Part shown: one piece after another, positions 43,583-51,350 of the stretch
How the letters are laid out: each line of letters opens with the position of its first letter
Numbering within the stretch: the stretch's first letter is position 1
NCBI RefSeq assembly: GCF_024158125.1
Contig: NZ_JAMZFT010000003.1
Span: forward strand, 310,001-374,000
DNA: 64,000 nucleotides
DNA from: Futiania mangrovi
GTDB taxonomy: Bacteria; Pseudomonadota; Alphaproteobacteria; Futianiales; Futianiaceae
Direction of reading: 5' to 3'
Position numbers and translations under genes: made by a program
Notes under the pieces: model-generated
The model's database searches: none
What the model saw: the letters and a program-made list of their open reading frames with translations, nothing else
What the model was told of the DNA's origin: nothing

Positions 43583-45016
43583 ATGACCCACACCCCCGAT
43601 CACCTGTTCTTCGAGCGTACGGGGATGGACCGCGCCCGCGTGCAGCGGACGGTCGACGAGGCGCTGAAGGGTGCCGACGACGGCGAACTGTTCCTCGAAT
43701 ACACCCAGTCCGAGGTGCTGGGCTTCGACGACGGGCGCCTGAAGACCGCGAACTTCGACGTGGGCCAGGGCTTCGGGCTGCGCGCGGTCGCGGACGAGGC
43801 GACGGGCTATGCCCACGCGTCCGAGCTGTCGGAAGCCGCCATCGGCCGCGCCGCGGAGGCCGTGCAGGCCGTCAAGTCGGGCCATGCCGGCAAGGTCGCC
43901 GACGGGCCGACAGGCACCAATTTGCGCCTCTACGAGGACTTCAATCCGCTGGGCGAGCATGACTTCGCGCAGAAGCTGAAGGTCCTGCAGCAGATCGACG
44001 CCTACGCCCGCGGGGCCGATTCGCGGGTGCGGCAGGTCTCCGCCTCGCTCGCGGGCACCTGGCAGGCGGTCGAGATCGTGCGCGCCGGCGGGCAGATCGT
44101 GCGCGACATCCGGCCGCTCGTCCGCCTCAACGTCTCCGTCATGGTCGGCGAGGGCGACCGGCAGGAAACCGGCAGCTACGGGACCGGCGGGCGCACGGGC
44201 TTCGGGGAGTTCCTGAAGGAGGAAACGTGGCGCGGCGCGGTCGACGAGGCGATCCGGCAGGCGCTGGTGAACCTCGAAGCCGTGCCTGCGCCCGCGGGCG
44301 AGATGACCGTGGTTCTCGGCCCCGGCTGGCCCGGCATCCTGCTGCACGAGGCGGTGGGGCACGGCCTCGAGGGCGACTTCAACCGGAAGCAGACATCGGC
44401 CTTCGCCGGACTGATGGGCGAGCGGGTAGCCGCCCCCGGCGTCACCGTCGTGGACGACGGGACGATTCCCGGCCGCCGCGGCTCCCTGACGGTGGACGAC
44501 GAGGGCACGCCGTCGTCGCGCACCGTGCTGATCGAGGACGGCATCCTGCGCGGCTACATGCAGGACCGGCTCAACGCCCGCCTCATGGGCATGACGCCCA
44601 CCGGCAACGGACGGCGCGAATCCTTCGCGCACATGCCGATGCCGCGCATGACAAACACCTACATGCTGGGCGGCCAGCATGACCCGGCGGAGATCCTGGC
44701 GAGCGTGAAGAAGGGCCTCTACGCGGTCAATTTCGGCGGCGGGCAGGTCGACATCACGTCTGGCAAGTTCGTCTTCTCCTGCACCGAGGCGTACATGGTT
44801 GAGGAAGGGAAGATCACCGCGCCGGTGAAGGGTGCGACGCTGATCGGCTCCGGCCCGGAAAGCCTCAAGCACATCTCGATGATCGGCAACGACATGGCGC
44901 TCGACCCCGGCATCGGGACTTGCGGCAAGGCGGGTCAGGGCGTGCCCGTCGGCGTCGGCCAGCCGACCATCAAGCTCGACGGCATGACCGTCGGCGGCAC
45001 GGCGGAAGCGGCGTAG
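43583..45016 (+). CDS. tldD: metalloprotease TldD
   Basis: Catalytic half of the TldD/TldE protease, which trims unfolded or ribosomally made peptides. 477 aa with the zinc motif HEAVGHGLEGDFNRK (HExxxH, 255-260) and the C-terminal GTCGKAGQGVPVGVGQP. The ATG at 43583 has GGAGG about 10 nt upstream and gives a standard length; earlier starts (TTG 43547, ATG 43553) would add an unconserved tail. Its probable partner PmbA/TldE is encoded at 57.2 kb, also on the plus strand. Confidence 0.93.
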   Translation: MTHTPDHLFFERTGMDRARVQRTVDEALKGADDGELFLEYTQSEVLGFDDGRLKTANFDVGQGFGLRAVADEATGYAHASELSEAAIGRAAEAVQAVKSGHAGKVADGPTGTNLRLYEDFNPLGEHDFAQKLKVLQQIDAYARGADSRVRQVSASLAGTWQAVEIVRAGGQIVRDIRPLVRLNVSVMVGEGDRQETGSYGTGGRTGFGEFLKEETWRGAVDEAIRQALVNLEAVPAPAGEMTVVLGPGWPGILLHEAVGHGLEGDFNRKQTSAFAGLMGERVAAPGVTVVDDGTIPGRRGSLTVDDEGTPSSRTVLIEDGILRGYMQDRLNARLMGMTPTGNGRRESFAHMPMPRMTNTYMLGGQHDPAEILASVKKGLYAVNFGGGQVDITSGKFVFSCTEAYMVEEGKITAPVKGATLIGSGPESLKHISMIGNDMALDPGIGTCGKAGQGVPVGVGQPTIKLDGMTVGGTAEAA

Positions 45017-45050
45017 ACACCGCCCCGCATCACGCCAAGGCTCCGCGCAT

Positions 45051-45172
45051 GGGTCCCCGGCACAAAGGCCGGGGACGACACAGCCAAAAGACCGTCATCC
45101 CCGGGCTTGTCCCGGGGATCCATGAACATTGACGGACGCGTGCAGAAGGGAAGCGGTGGCAACCGCCTCCAT
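45051..45172 (+). repeat. palindromic mosaic repeat, copy 1
   Basis: Two hairpins in series: GTCCCCGGC / GCCGGGGAC (45052-45060, 45067-45075) and ATCCCCGGG / CCCGGGGAT (45096-45104, 45110-45118), followed by a tail with GGAAGCGGTGGCAACCGCC. The same order occurs at 47951-48068. A dispersed intergenic repeat of the kind common in high-GC alphaproteobacteria. Confidence 0.85.
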
Positions 45173-45196
45173 CAAGGCATGCATGCCCGCGCATGG

Positions 45197-45220
45197 GTCC
45201 CCGGCACGGGGGCCGGGGAC
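45197..45220 (+). repeat. palindromic repeat hairpin, extra copy
   Basis: A third GTCCCCGGC / GCCGGGGAC hairpin (45197-45205, 45212-45220), preceded by CGCGCATGG as in the other copies. It ends 54 nt before the small Lrp-type gene and could affect its expression. Confidence 0.8.
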
Positions 45221-45274
45221 GACGGGCAACAGGCGCTTGACGGGCGCGCCTCTCGCGCGCAACGCTCTCGCCCC

Positions 45275-45517
45275 ATGAAACCGGTATTCGTTCAGATCAA
45301 GTGCGAGCTGGGGCGGGCCTATGCCGTCGCCGACCAGCTCGTCCAGGAGGTGGAGCAGACCAGCGAGGTCTATTCCACGTCCGGCCATTATGACCTTCTG
45401 GCCAAGTTCTACCTCGGCGCGGACGAGGATATCGGCCGCTTCGTGAACGAGAAGGTGCATCCGATTCCGGGTGTGCGGGACACCTTCACCATCATCACCT
45501 TCAAGGCCTTCGCCTGA
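45275..45517 (+). CDS. stand-alone Lrp/AsnC ligand-binding (RAM) domain protein
   Basis: 80 aa equal to the C-terminal effector domain of Lrp/AsnC regulators without the DNA-binding helix-turn-helix: VFVQIKCELGRAYAVADQL at the start, YSTSGHYDLLAKFYLGADED in the middle and GVRDTFTIITFKAF at the end. Such single-domain proteins form dimers or decamers and bind amino acids; their role is generally unknown. The ATG at 45275 lacks a clear ribosome-binding site. It lies between mosaic repeats and converges with gshA. Confidence 0.85.
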   Translation: MKPVFVQIKCELGRAYAVADQLVQEVEQTSEVYSTSGHYDLLAKFYLGADEDIGRFVNEKVHPIPGVRDTFTIITFKAFA

Positions 45518-45525
45518 ACTTTCAG

Positions 45526-45559
45526 GGTCGCCCTCGGGCTCGTCCCGAGGGCCCATGCG
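45526..45559 (+). repeat. palindromic repeat, inverted relative to 48092-48126
   Basis: CCCTCGGG-ctcgt-CCCGAGGG (45531-45538, 45544-45551). With its flanks (GGGTCG before, CCATGC after) it is the reverse complement of 48092-48126 apart from two loop bases. The following GGAGGCGGTTGCCGCCGCC is the inverted form of the tail in copy 1. Confidence 0.8.
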
Positions 45560-45603
45560 CGGGGCGATCTTGTCCCGATGGAGGCGGTTGCCGCCGCCCC
45601 GCC

Positions 45604-46968
45604 TCAGTAGGCGTATTCGCGGAACGCGCGCGAGGCGTCGCCGCCCCATTCTCCATGGTACTTCTCCAGCATCTCGTCGGCGAGCGTGCGCCCCTCCTCA
45701 ACCATCTCGTGGAGCGTGTTGAGGAAGTGCGTCTCGTTCTCCCCGAAGGCGGAGAGCTTCGCGCGCGCCTTCAGGCCACCGTGCGCGATGGCCAGCGCGT
45801 CCGCCGCGACATCGCGCAGGGAACGACCGCGCACGCTCGCCTCCAGCGCCTTCGCAGGCACCTGGTCGCGCAAGGATTGCCGGTCCTCTGCCGTCCAGTC
45901 CTTCGTCAGGTCGAGGGCGGCGTCGAGGGCCGCGTCGTCGTAGAGCAGCCCCACCCAGAACGCCGGGAGCGCGCAAAGCCTGCGCCACGGCCCGCCGTCC
46001 GCCCCGCGCATCTCGATGTAGCGCTTGAGCCGCACCTCAGGGAACACGGTCGTCAGGTGATCGGCCCAGTCCGACATGGTCGGCCGCTCGCCCGGCAGGG
46101 CGGGGAGTTTCCCGTCGAGGAAGGCGCGGAACGACTGGCCCGCCGCGTCGATGTACTTGCCGTCGCGGTAGACGAAGTACATCGGCACGTCGAGGACATA
46201 GTCCACATAGCGTTCGAACCCGAAACCCTCCTCGAACACGAAGGGGATCATGCCGGAGCGCGCGGGGTCGGTGTCGCGCCAGCACTCCGACCGGAAGGAC
46301 TTGAAGCCGTTGGGCTTGCCCTCGCGGAACGGCGAATTGGCGAAGAGAGCCGTCGCCAGCGGCTGCAGCGCGATCGAGGCGCGCATCTTGCGCACCATGT
46401 CGGCCTCGTCCGCGAAATCCAAGTTCACCTGCACGGTGCAGGTGCGGAACATCATGTCGAGGCCGTACTGGCCGACCGTGGGCATGTACCGCTTCATGAT
46501 GCGGTAGCGGCCCTTGGGCATCATGGGCGTCTCGTCCATGGTCCATGTCGGCTGGTAGCCCATGCCGAGGAAGCCCACGCCGATCTCGTCGCCGACCTCG
46601 CGCACCTGGGCGAGGTGGGTGTTCACCTCCGCGCATGTCTGGTGGAGATGTTCGAGCGGTGCGCCCGACAGCTCGAACTGGCCGCCTGGCTCCAGCGTGA
46701 CGGACGCGCCCGTGCCGTCGGTCAGCGCGATCAGCGTCTCGCCCTCGTAGACCGGCTGCCAGCCGAAGCGGGTCAGCCCCTCCAGCATGGCGCGCACGGA
46801 GCAATCGCCCTCATAGGGCAGCGGGGTCAGCCGCTCCCGGCAGAAGCCGAACTTCTCGTGCTCGGTCCCGATGCGCCAGTCGGCGCGCGGCTTGGCGCCC
46901 GCGGCCAGATAGGCAATGAGATCGGTCTTGTCGCCGATTTCCCCGGCCGCCGATTGTGGTCCCGACAT
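45604..46968 (-). CDS. gshA: glutamate-cysteine ligase (plant/alphaproteobacterial type)
   Basis: First enzyme of glutathione synthesis. 454 aa of the plant-like class: [15 protein letters not shown] near the N-terminus, [61 protein letters not shown] near the C-terminal third (two parts). The ATG at 46968 has GAGGGAT upstream; the frame is open to 47034. On the minus strand after rsmE, 132 nt apart. Confidence 0.94.
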   Translation of the reverse strand: MSGPQSAAGEIGDKTDLIAYLAAGAKPRADWRIGTEHEKFGFCRERLTPLPYEGDCSVRAMLEGLTRFGWQPVYEGETLIALTDGTGASVTLEPGGQFELSGAPLEHLHQTCAEVNTHLAQVREVGDEIGVGFLGMGYQPTWTMDETPMMPKGRYRIMKRYMPTVGQYGLDMMFRTCTVQVNLDFADEADMVRKMRASIALQPLATALFANSPFREGKPNGFKSFRSECWRDTDPARSGMIPFVFEEGFGFERYVDYVLDVPMYFVYRDGKYIDAAGQSFRAFLDGKLPALPGERPTMSDWADHLTTVFPEVRLKRYIEMRGADGGPWRRLCALPAFWVGLLYDDAALDAALDLTKDWTAEDRQSLRDQVPAKALEASVRGRSLRDVAADALAIAHGGLKARAKLSAFGENETHFLNTLHEMVEEGRTLADEMLEKYHGEWGGDASRAFREYAY

Positions 46969-47100
46969 GTATCCCTCGCGCGAAAGCGTTTCCGTTGGCG
47001 GAATATCGGGGCTCGACCTCATCCGGCAAGTCACAAATCCGGCAAAGCTGCCCAGTGACTGTTTCCTGCGGCGACATGACAGCCGTGCGACGGCGCGCGC

Positions 47101-47856
47101 TCAGCCCTCCCAGTCGCCGAGAACCGCCTGCCAGACGCCCAGCGCGGCGATGGCCGCCGTGTCGGCCCGCATGATCCGGGGGCCGAGCGTCACGGGCACG
47201 ACGAAGGGCAGGGCGCGCAGCCGCGCCGCCTCCGCCGGGTCGAAGCCGCCCTCCGGCCCGATCAGGATGGCCCACGGCTCCCCGCGCGGGCGGCCCGCAA
47301 GTGCCGTGAGGATGGGCGCGGCCCCCTGCCCCGCCTCGTCGCAGAACAGGAGCTTGCGGGAGGCATCCCAGCCGTCCAGCAGGCGGTCGAGCGTTTCCGG
47401 CTCCCGCACCTGCGGCAGAGCCGTGAGGCCGCATTGCTCCGCCGCCTCGACCGTGTTGGCGGCGAGCCGGTCGAGCTTCAGCCGGTCGGCGATGGTGCGC
47501 TTCGTCATCACGGGCTGGATGAGCCCCGCGCCCATCTCCGTCGCCTTCTGTGCGACGAAGTCCGTGCGCGCCTTCTTCAGCGGCGCGAACAGCAGCCACA
47601 CGTCGGGCGGCGCGCGGTGGGGCCCCGTCTGCGCGAGGAGGCGCACCGTACCGCCCTTCCGGGTGAGGGTGGCGATCTCCGCCGACCACTCGCCGTCCGC
47701 TCCGTTGAACACGCCGACCGTGTCGCCCGGCTTCTGCCGCATCACATTGGCGAGATAATGCGCCTGCTCGGGCGCGAGCGGCACCTCTGCACCCGGCGCA
47801 TAGGGCGCGGGCACGTACAGGCGGATCTTCGCGCGGGGCGTCGTGGGAGTGCTCAT
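47101..47856 (-). CDS. rsmE: 16S rRNA (uracil-1498-N3) methyltransferase
   Basis: Methylates U1498 of 16S rRNA. 251 aa: an N-terminal PUA-like domain (HYLANVMRQKPGDTVGVFNG), then a SPOUT domain whose trefoil knot contains LIGPEGGFDPAEAARLR and TLGPRIMRADTAAIAAL. The AQKATEMGAGLIQPVMTKRT segment is characteristic. The ATG at 47856 gives MSTPTTPRAKIRLYVP. Divergent from ubiA. Confidence 0.95.
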   Translation of the reverse strand: MSTPTTPRAKIRLYVPAPYAPGAEVPLAPEQAHYLANVMRQKPGDTVGVFNGADGEWSAEIATLTRKGGTVRLLAQTGPHRAPPDVWLLFAPLKKARTDFVAQKATEMGAGLIQPVMTKRTIADRLKLDRLAANTVEAAEQCGLTALPQVREPETLDRLLDGWDASRKLLFCDEAGQGAAPILTALAGRPRGEPWAILIGPEGGFDPAEAARLRALPFVVPVTLGPRIMRADTAAIAALGVWQAVLGDWEG

Positions 47857-47950
47857 GGGGTGCTTATAGCGCGCTCCCTCCCCGCCGCGCGAGGGGGGAG
47901 AGGGCGTGTTTGCAGGGCCTTCGACAAACCCGCCACCGCCCCGCGCATGG

Positions 47951-48068
47951 GTCCCCGGCACGGGGGCCGGGGACGACGCCCCATGAGAAACCGTCATCCC
48001 CGGGGCTTGCCCCGGGGATCCATGAACACTGCCGTCTGCGTGCCAAAGCGAAGCGGCGGCCACCGCCC
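47951..48068 (+). repeat. palindromic mosaic repeat, copy 2
   Basis: Same order as 45051-45172: GTCCCCGGC / GCCGGGGAC (47951-47959, 47966-47974), then ATCCCCGGGG / CCCCGGGGAT (47996-48005, 48010-48019), then a tail with CGAAGCGGCGGCCACCGCC. Same orientation as copy 1. Confidence 0.85.
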
Positions 48069-48091
48069 TGCCCCTGTTGCACAGACCCCGG

Positions 48092-48126
48092 GCATGGGCC
48101 CTCGGGACAGGCCCGAGGGCGACCCG
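48092..48126 (+). repeat. palindromic repeat, inverted copy
   Basis: GCCCTCGGG-acagg-CCCGAGGGC (48098-48106, 48112-48120) with flanks. It is the inverted match of 45526-45559, so the pair brackets gshA and rsmE. Confidence 0.8.
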
Positions 48127-48193
48127 TAGCGGCCAGAATCGCCCGCGCGAGGGAATCCACAAGACGCCCGCGACGTGCTACCCCTCGCGGGCC

Positions 48194-49099
48194 ATGACAG
48201 ACCGCACGCACATCGCCGACGCCGTGAAGGGCAACTGGGTCGACCATCGCGCGCCCGCGTGGTCGCGGCCATGGCTGCGTCTCGCCCGGATCGAGCGTCC
48301 CATCGGCACCTGGCTGCTGCTGCTGCCGTGCTGGTGGGGCCTGGCGCTGGCGGGCGCGATGCCGTGGGAGCGGCCCGGTCTCTACATCCTGTTCGCCGTG
48401 GGCAGCGTGGTGATGCGGGCGGCGGGCTGCGTCTTCAACGACATCGTCGACCGCAACATCGACGGGCGCGTCGCGCGCACGGCCAAGCGCCCGATCCCGT
48501 CGGGCGACGTGAGCGTGACGGGCGCGGCGGCGTTCATGGCGGGCTTGTGCCTGATCGGCCTCGCGGTCCTGCTGCAGCTCAACTGGGCGGCAGTGTGGAC
48601 GGGAATCGCGTCGCTGGGCCTCGTCGCGATCTATCCGTTCATGAAGCGCGTGACCTACTGGCCGCAGATTTTCCTCGGCCTCGCGTTCAACTGGGGGGCG
48701 CTGGTGGGCTGGGTCGCGGTGACGCGCGCGCTGGAGGCGCCGGCGGTCCTGCTCTACGTGGCGGGGATCTTCTGGACGCTCGGCTACGACACGATCTACG
48801 CCCACCAGGACAAGGAGGACGACGTGCTCGTCGGCGTGAAGTCCTCCGCGCTGAAACTCGGCAACGCGACGCCCGCGGCCATCGCGGTGTTTTACGCCGC
48901 TACCCTGGCCCTCGTGGCGGCGGCCATGATCGCAAGCGCGGGCGCGGCCTGGACGCCGTTGCTGCTCGCGCCCGCGGCCGCGCATTTCACGTGGCAGCAG
49001 CGCACGCTCGACATCGACGACGGCGACAATTGCCTCGCCCGCTTCCGCGCGAACCGCGATGCGGGCCTGCTGATCGCGGCGGCGCTTCTGATCGCTTGA
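48194..49099 (+). CDS. ubiA: 4-hydroxybenzoate polyprenyltransferase
   Basis: Attaches the polyprenyl tail to 4-hydroxybenzoate in ubiquinone synthesis. 301 aa, about eight membrane helices. The first Asp-rich motif is NDIVDRNIDGRVART and the second is HQDKEDDVLVG; both bind Mg-diphosphate. RLARIERPIGTWLLLLPCWW is the family N-terminus. The ATG at 48194 follows GCGGGCC. Complements ubiD at 54.2 kb. Confidence 0.96.
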   Translation: MTDRTHIADAVKGNWVDHRAPAWSRPWLRLARIERPIGTWLLLLPCWWGLALAGAMPWERPGLYILFAVGSVVMRAAGCVFNDIVDRNIDGRVARTAKRPIPSGDVSVTGAAAFMAGLCLIGLAVLLQLNWAAVWTGIASLGLVAIYPFMKRVTYWPQIFLGLAFNWGALVGWVAVTRALEAPAVLLYVAGIFWTLGYDTIYAHQDKEDDVLVGVKSSALKLGNATPAAIAVFYAATLALVAAAMIASAGAAWTPLLLAPAAAHFTWQQRTLDIDDGDNCLARFRANRDAGLLIAAALLIA

Positions 49100-49105
49100 A
49101 ATGGG

Positions 49106-49120
49106 TTGACGCAAGCGTCA
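49106..49120 (+). promoter_or_regulatory. palindromic operator-like site before the desaturase
   Basis: TTGACGCAAGCGTCA contains the perfect palindrome TGACGC-aa-GCGTCA (49107-49120), 11 nt before the desaturase ATG and 6 nt after the ubiA stop. It resembles operators of MerR- or TetR-type regulators of lipid or acyl-CoA metabolism, by memory only. Confidence 0.4.
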
Positions 49121-49131
49121 CCTTAGAGGGC

Positions 49132-50073
49132 ATGACAACGGGCCGCGACATCCTGCCGAAACCGCTGGTGCGGGCGCTTTCCGAACGCTCTGACGCGCGC
49201 GGGGCCTGGCTCGTCCTTCACGCCTGGGCTGTGATCGCGGGCGCGGCGGCGGTCGCGGCGATCTGGCCGAATCCGGTGACTGTCGTGCTCGCCATCATGG
49301 TGATCGGCTCGCGCCAGATGGGGCTCGCCATCCTGATGCACGACGCGGCCCACGGCGCGCTGTTCCGGACCAAGGCGCTGAACGAGACGGTGGGGACCTG
49401 GGCCTGCGCCTACCCCGTGTTCGCGGACATGGCCGCCTACCGCCATTACCATCTGAAGCACCACCGCTACACGCAGCAGCCAGAAGACCCCGACCTCGTG
49501 CTGTCGAAGCCCTTCCCCGTGACGCGGACCAGCTTCTGGCGCAAGGCGGTCCGCGACCTGACCGGACAGACCGCCTTCAAGCAGCGCGCCGCGCAGGTGC
49601 GCATGACGCTCGACGCGCAGAAGAACGCCGACGAGACAACCGGCGCGGTTCAGGCGTTCGGCACGCCGTCGCTGTGGGGACCGCTCGCCGTCAACGCGGG
49701 GCTGTTCGCCGCCCTCGCGCTCAGCGGTTACTGGTGGGTCTATCTCGCCTTCTGGATCGTGCCGCTTGCGACCTGGTACCAGTTCGTGCTGCGTATCCGG
49801 AACATCGCCGAACATGCCATGGTGCCGGACGACGACGACCCCTTCCGCAACGCCCGCACGACCCACGCGAACCTGCTGGAGCGCGTGTTCTTCGCGCCCT
49901 ATTGGGTGAACTATCACGTGGACCACCACCTCTACATGTACGTGCCGTGCTGGCAGCTTCCGAGGCTGCACAAGGCGCTGGGCGAGGCGGGCATGCATGC
50001 AAGGATGGAGACGAAGCCGGGCTATCTCGCGGTCTTGCGCATGGCGACGTCGCGCGCCACCGCCCCCGCCTGA
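49132..50073 (+). CDS. membrane fatty acid desaturase
   Basis: Di-iron, O2-dependent acyl desaturase in the inner membrane. 313 aa. The three His boxes are HDAAH (70-74), HYHLKHH (105-111) and HVDHH (262-266), all complete. Helices around 33-66 and 182-210 flank the boxes. It belongs to the FADS group (Pfam FA_desaturase); position specificity is unknown. The ATG at 49132 lies just behind AGAGGG, unusually close spacing. 32 nt after ubiA, with a palindromic site between. Confidence 0.9.
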   Translation: MTTGRDILPKPLVRALSERSDARGAWLVLHAWAVIAGAAAVAAIWPNPVTVVLAIMVIGSRQMGLAILMHDAAHGALFRTKALNETVGTWACAYPVFADMAAYRHYHLKHHRYTQQPEDPDLVLSKPFPVTRTSFWRKAVRDLTGQTAFKQRAAQVRMTLDAQKNADETTGAVQAFGTPSLWGPLAVNAGLFAALALSGYWWVYLAFWIVPLATWYQFVLRIRNIAEHAMVPDDDDPFRNARTTHANLLERVFFAPYWVNYHVDHHLYMYVPCWQLPRLHKALGEAGMHARMETKPGYLAVLRMATSRATAPA

Positions 50074-50081
50074 GGACGGCG

Positions 50082-50762
50082 ATGGAGCCCGCCCCGCTCG
50101 CCTCCGCCGCACGCGATCCCGAAACCTTCGTCCGCACCCAGACGCAGATCCTGACGCCGCCGCTCATCCCGGAGGTTCGGCTGCACCTGGCGAGCGAGGT
50201 CATCGCCCTCTGGCAGATGACGGAAGCCGAGCTTGAAGAGACCGGTCTGCCGCCGCCCTACTGGGCCTTCGCCTGGGCGGGGGGACAGGGGCTCGCGCGT
50301 CACATCCTCGATGAGCCGGAGACGGTCAGGGGCAAGCGCGTGCTCGACTTCGGCGCGGGCTCCGGCCTCGTCGCCATCGCAGCGATGATGGCCGGCGCGG
50401 GCGAGGCGACAGCCGCCGACATCGACCCCTTCGCGGCGGCCGCCATGCGCCTCAATGCGCGCCTGAACGGCGTGGAGATCGCCGTGACGACGCAAGACCT
50501 GATCGGCACGGACGGCGGCTGGGACGTGGTGCTGTGCGGCGACGTCTGCTACGAGAAGCCGCTCGCCGACCGCCTGCTCGCGTGGCTGACGGACCTTGCG
50601 CACCGCGGCGCGGACGTGCTGGTGGGCGATCCGGGCCGGACCTACCTGCCGCGCGCGCACCTGGCGGAGGTGGCGGCCTATGCGGTGCAAACCTCGCGCG
50701 AACTGGAGGACACCGACGTTCGCAACGCCCGCGTCTACCGGCTTGCCCCCGCATCCGCCTGA
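50082..50762 (+). CDS. class I SAM methyltransferase (ETFB-lysine methyltransferase-like)
   Basis: 226 aa. Rossmann-fold methyltransferase with the SAM loop VLDFGAGSGLVAIAAMMAGA and the acidic motif ATAADIDPFA; LIGTDGGWDVVLCGDVCYEKPLA is the motif IV region and matches the METTL20/ETFBKMT and ribosomal L11 methylase-like group (PPYWAFAWAGGQGLARHIL is also typical). The likely target is a protein lysine, perhaps electron transfer flavoprotein beta, by homology only. It starts 8 nt after the desaturase and overlaps the convergent membrane-protein gene by 28 nt. Confidence 0.82.
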   Translation: MEPAPLASAARDPETFVRTQTQILTPPLIPEVRLHLASEVIALWQMTEAELEETGLPPPYWAFAWAGGQGLARHILDEPETVRGKRVLDFGAGSGLVAIAAMMAGAGEATAADIDPFAAAAMRLNARLNGVEIAVTTQDLIGTDGGWDVVLCGDVCYEKPLADRLLAWLTDLAHRGADVLVGDPGRTYLPRAHLAEVAAYAVQTSRELEDTDVRNARVYRLAPASA

Positions 50763-51337
50763 CCGCCGGGCAGAAGCTCGGCCTTGAGGAAGCGCTCAGC
50801 CCAGCCGAGCTGGCGCGGACCGGCAAGCCCGGAGGGCACGTAGATCGCGGCCCCCTCCCCCTCGATCATCAGCGCCTCGCCAGGCGCGCCCGGCACCGCT
50901 GCCCGGCGCACGCGGCGCACCTCGGCACGCGAAAGTTCCGCGACCGGCGGCAGGAAACCTTTCCGCGCAACCGGCAGGATGGACGCCGCACGCGCACCCA
51001 CCCGTGCAACCGGCTGGTCGAGGCACACCCCATCGGCCGTCAGCAGGAGCCCGCGCCGCCCGCTCAGGCGCAGCACCAGGCCAAGCACAGCCACCAGCGC
51101 GGCCAGGATCAGCGAGAGCGTCAGCACGGGCCGCCAGAGATCGGGCGCGAGCCACAGGCCGGAGCCGAGCACCGCCAGCGGCAGCGCCGCGGCAAGCCCG
51201 ATCACGCCGCCCGCGCGCCGCCCCGAAAGCCCGATGGCGAGACGTATGGACCCGTCCTCCGCAACGCGCTCGACCCGCACACCCGAAGGCAGCGGGCCGA
51301 GGTTCGCAGACAAGGATGCAGCGCCGGAATCAGCCAT
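50735..51337 (-). CDS. membrane protein of unknown function (PH-like)
   Basis: 200 aa. Two adjacent membrane helices (about 45-65, VIGLAAALPLAVLGSGLWL, and 70-90, LTLSLILAALVAVLGLVLRL) separate a short N-terminal part from a soluble C-terminal domain of beta strands (GLLLTADGVCLDQPVARVG and similar) that looks like bacterial PH-type domains. No motif assigns a function. Third gene of a minus-strand operon with the two vWA proteins, 13 nt behind them. Confidence 0.6.
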   Translation of the reverse strand: MADSGAASLSANLGPLPSGVRVERVAEDGSIRLAIGLSGRRAGGVIGLAAALPLAVLGSGLWLAPDLWRPVLTLSLILAALVAVLGLVLRLSGRRGLLLTADGVCLDQPVARVGARAASILPVARKGFLPPVAELSRAEVRRVRRAAVPGAPGEALMIEGEGAAIYVPSGLAGPRQLGWAERFLKAELLPGGQADAGASR

Positions 51338-51350
51338 CGTGCATTGAAGA

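Larger units (their letters stand above)
47857..48193. other. repeat-filled divergent region between rsmE and ubiA
   Basis: 337 nt without a gene. Most of it is palindromic mosaic repeat (47951-48068 and 48092-48126); promoters for rsmE and ubiA must lie at the edges, but none stands out. Confidence 0.7.

Noticed and set aside
48175-49131. Long fused frame running from the ubiA region into the desaturase
   Set aside because: The part before 49132 is an out-of-frame reading of ubiA; the desaturase homology begins at the ATG 49132.
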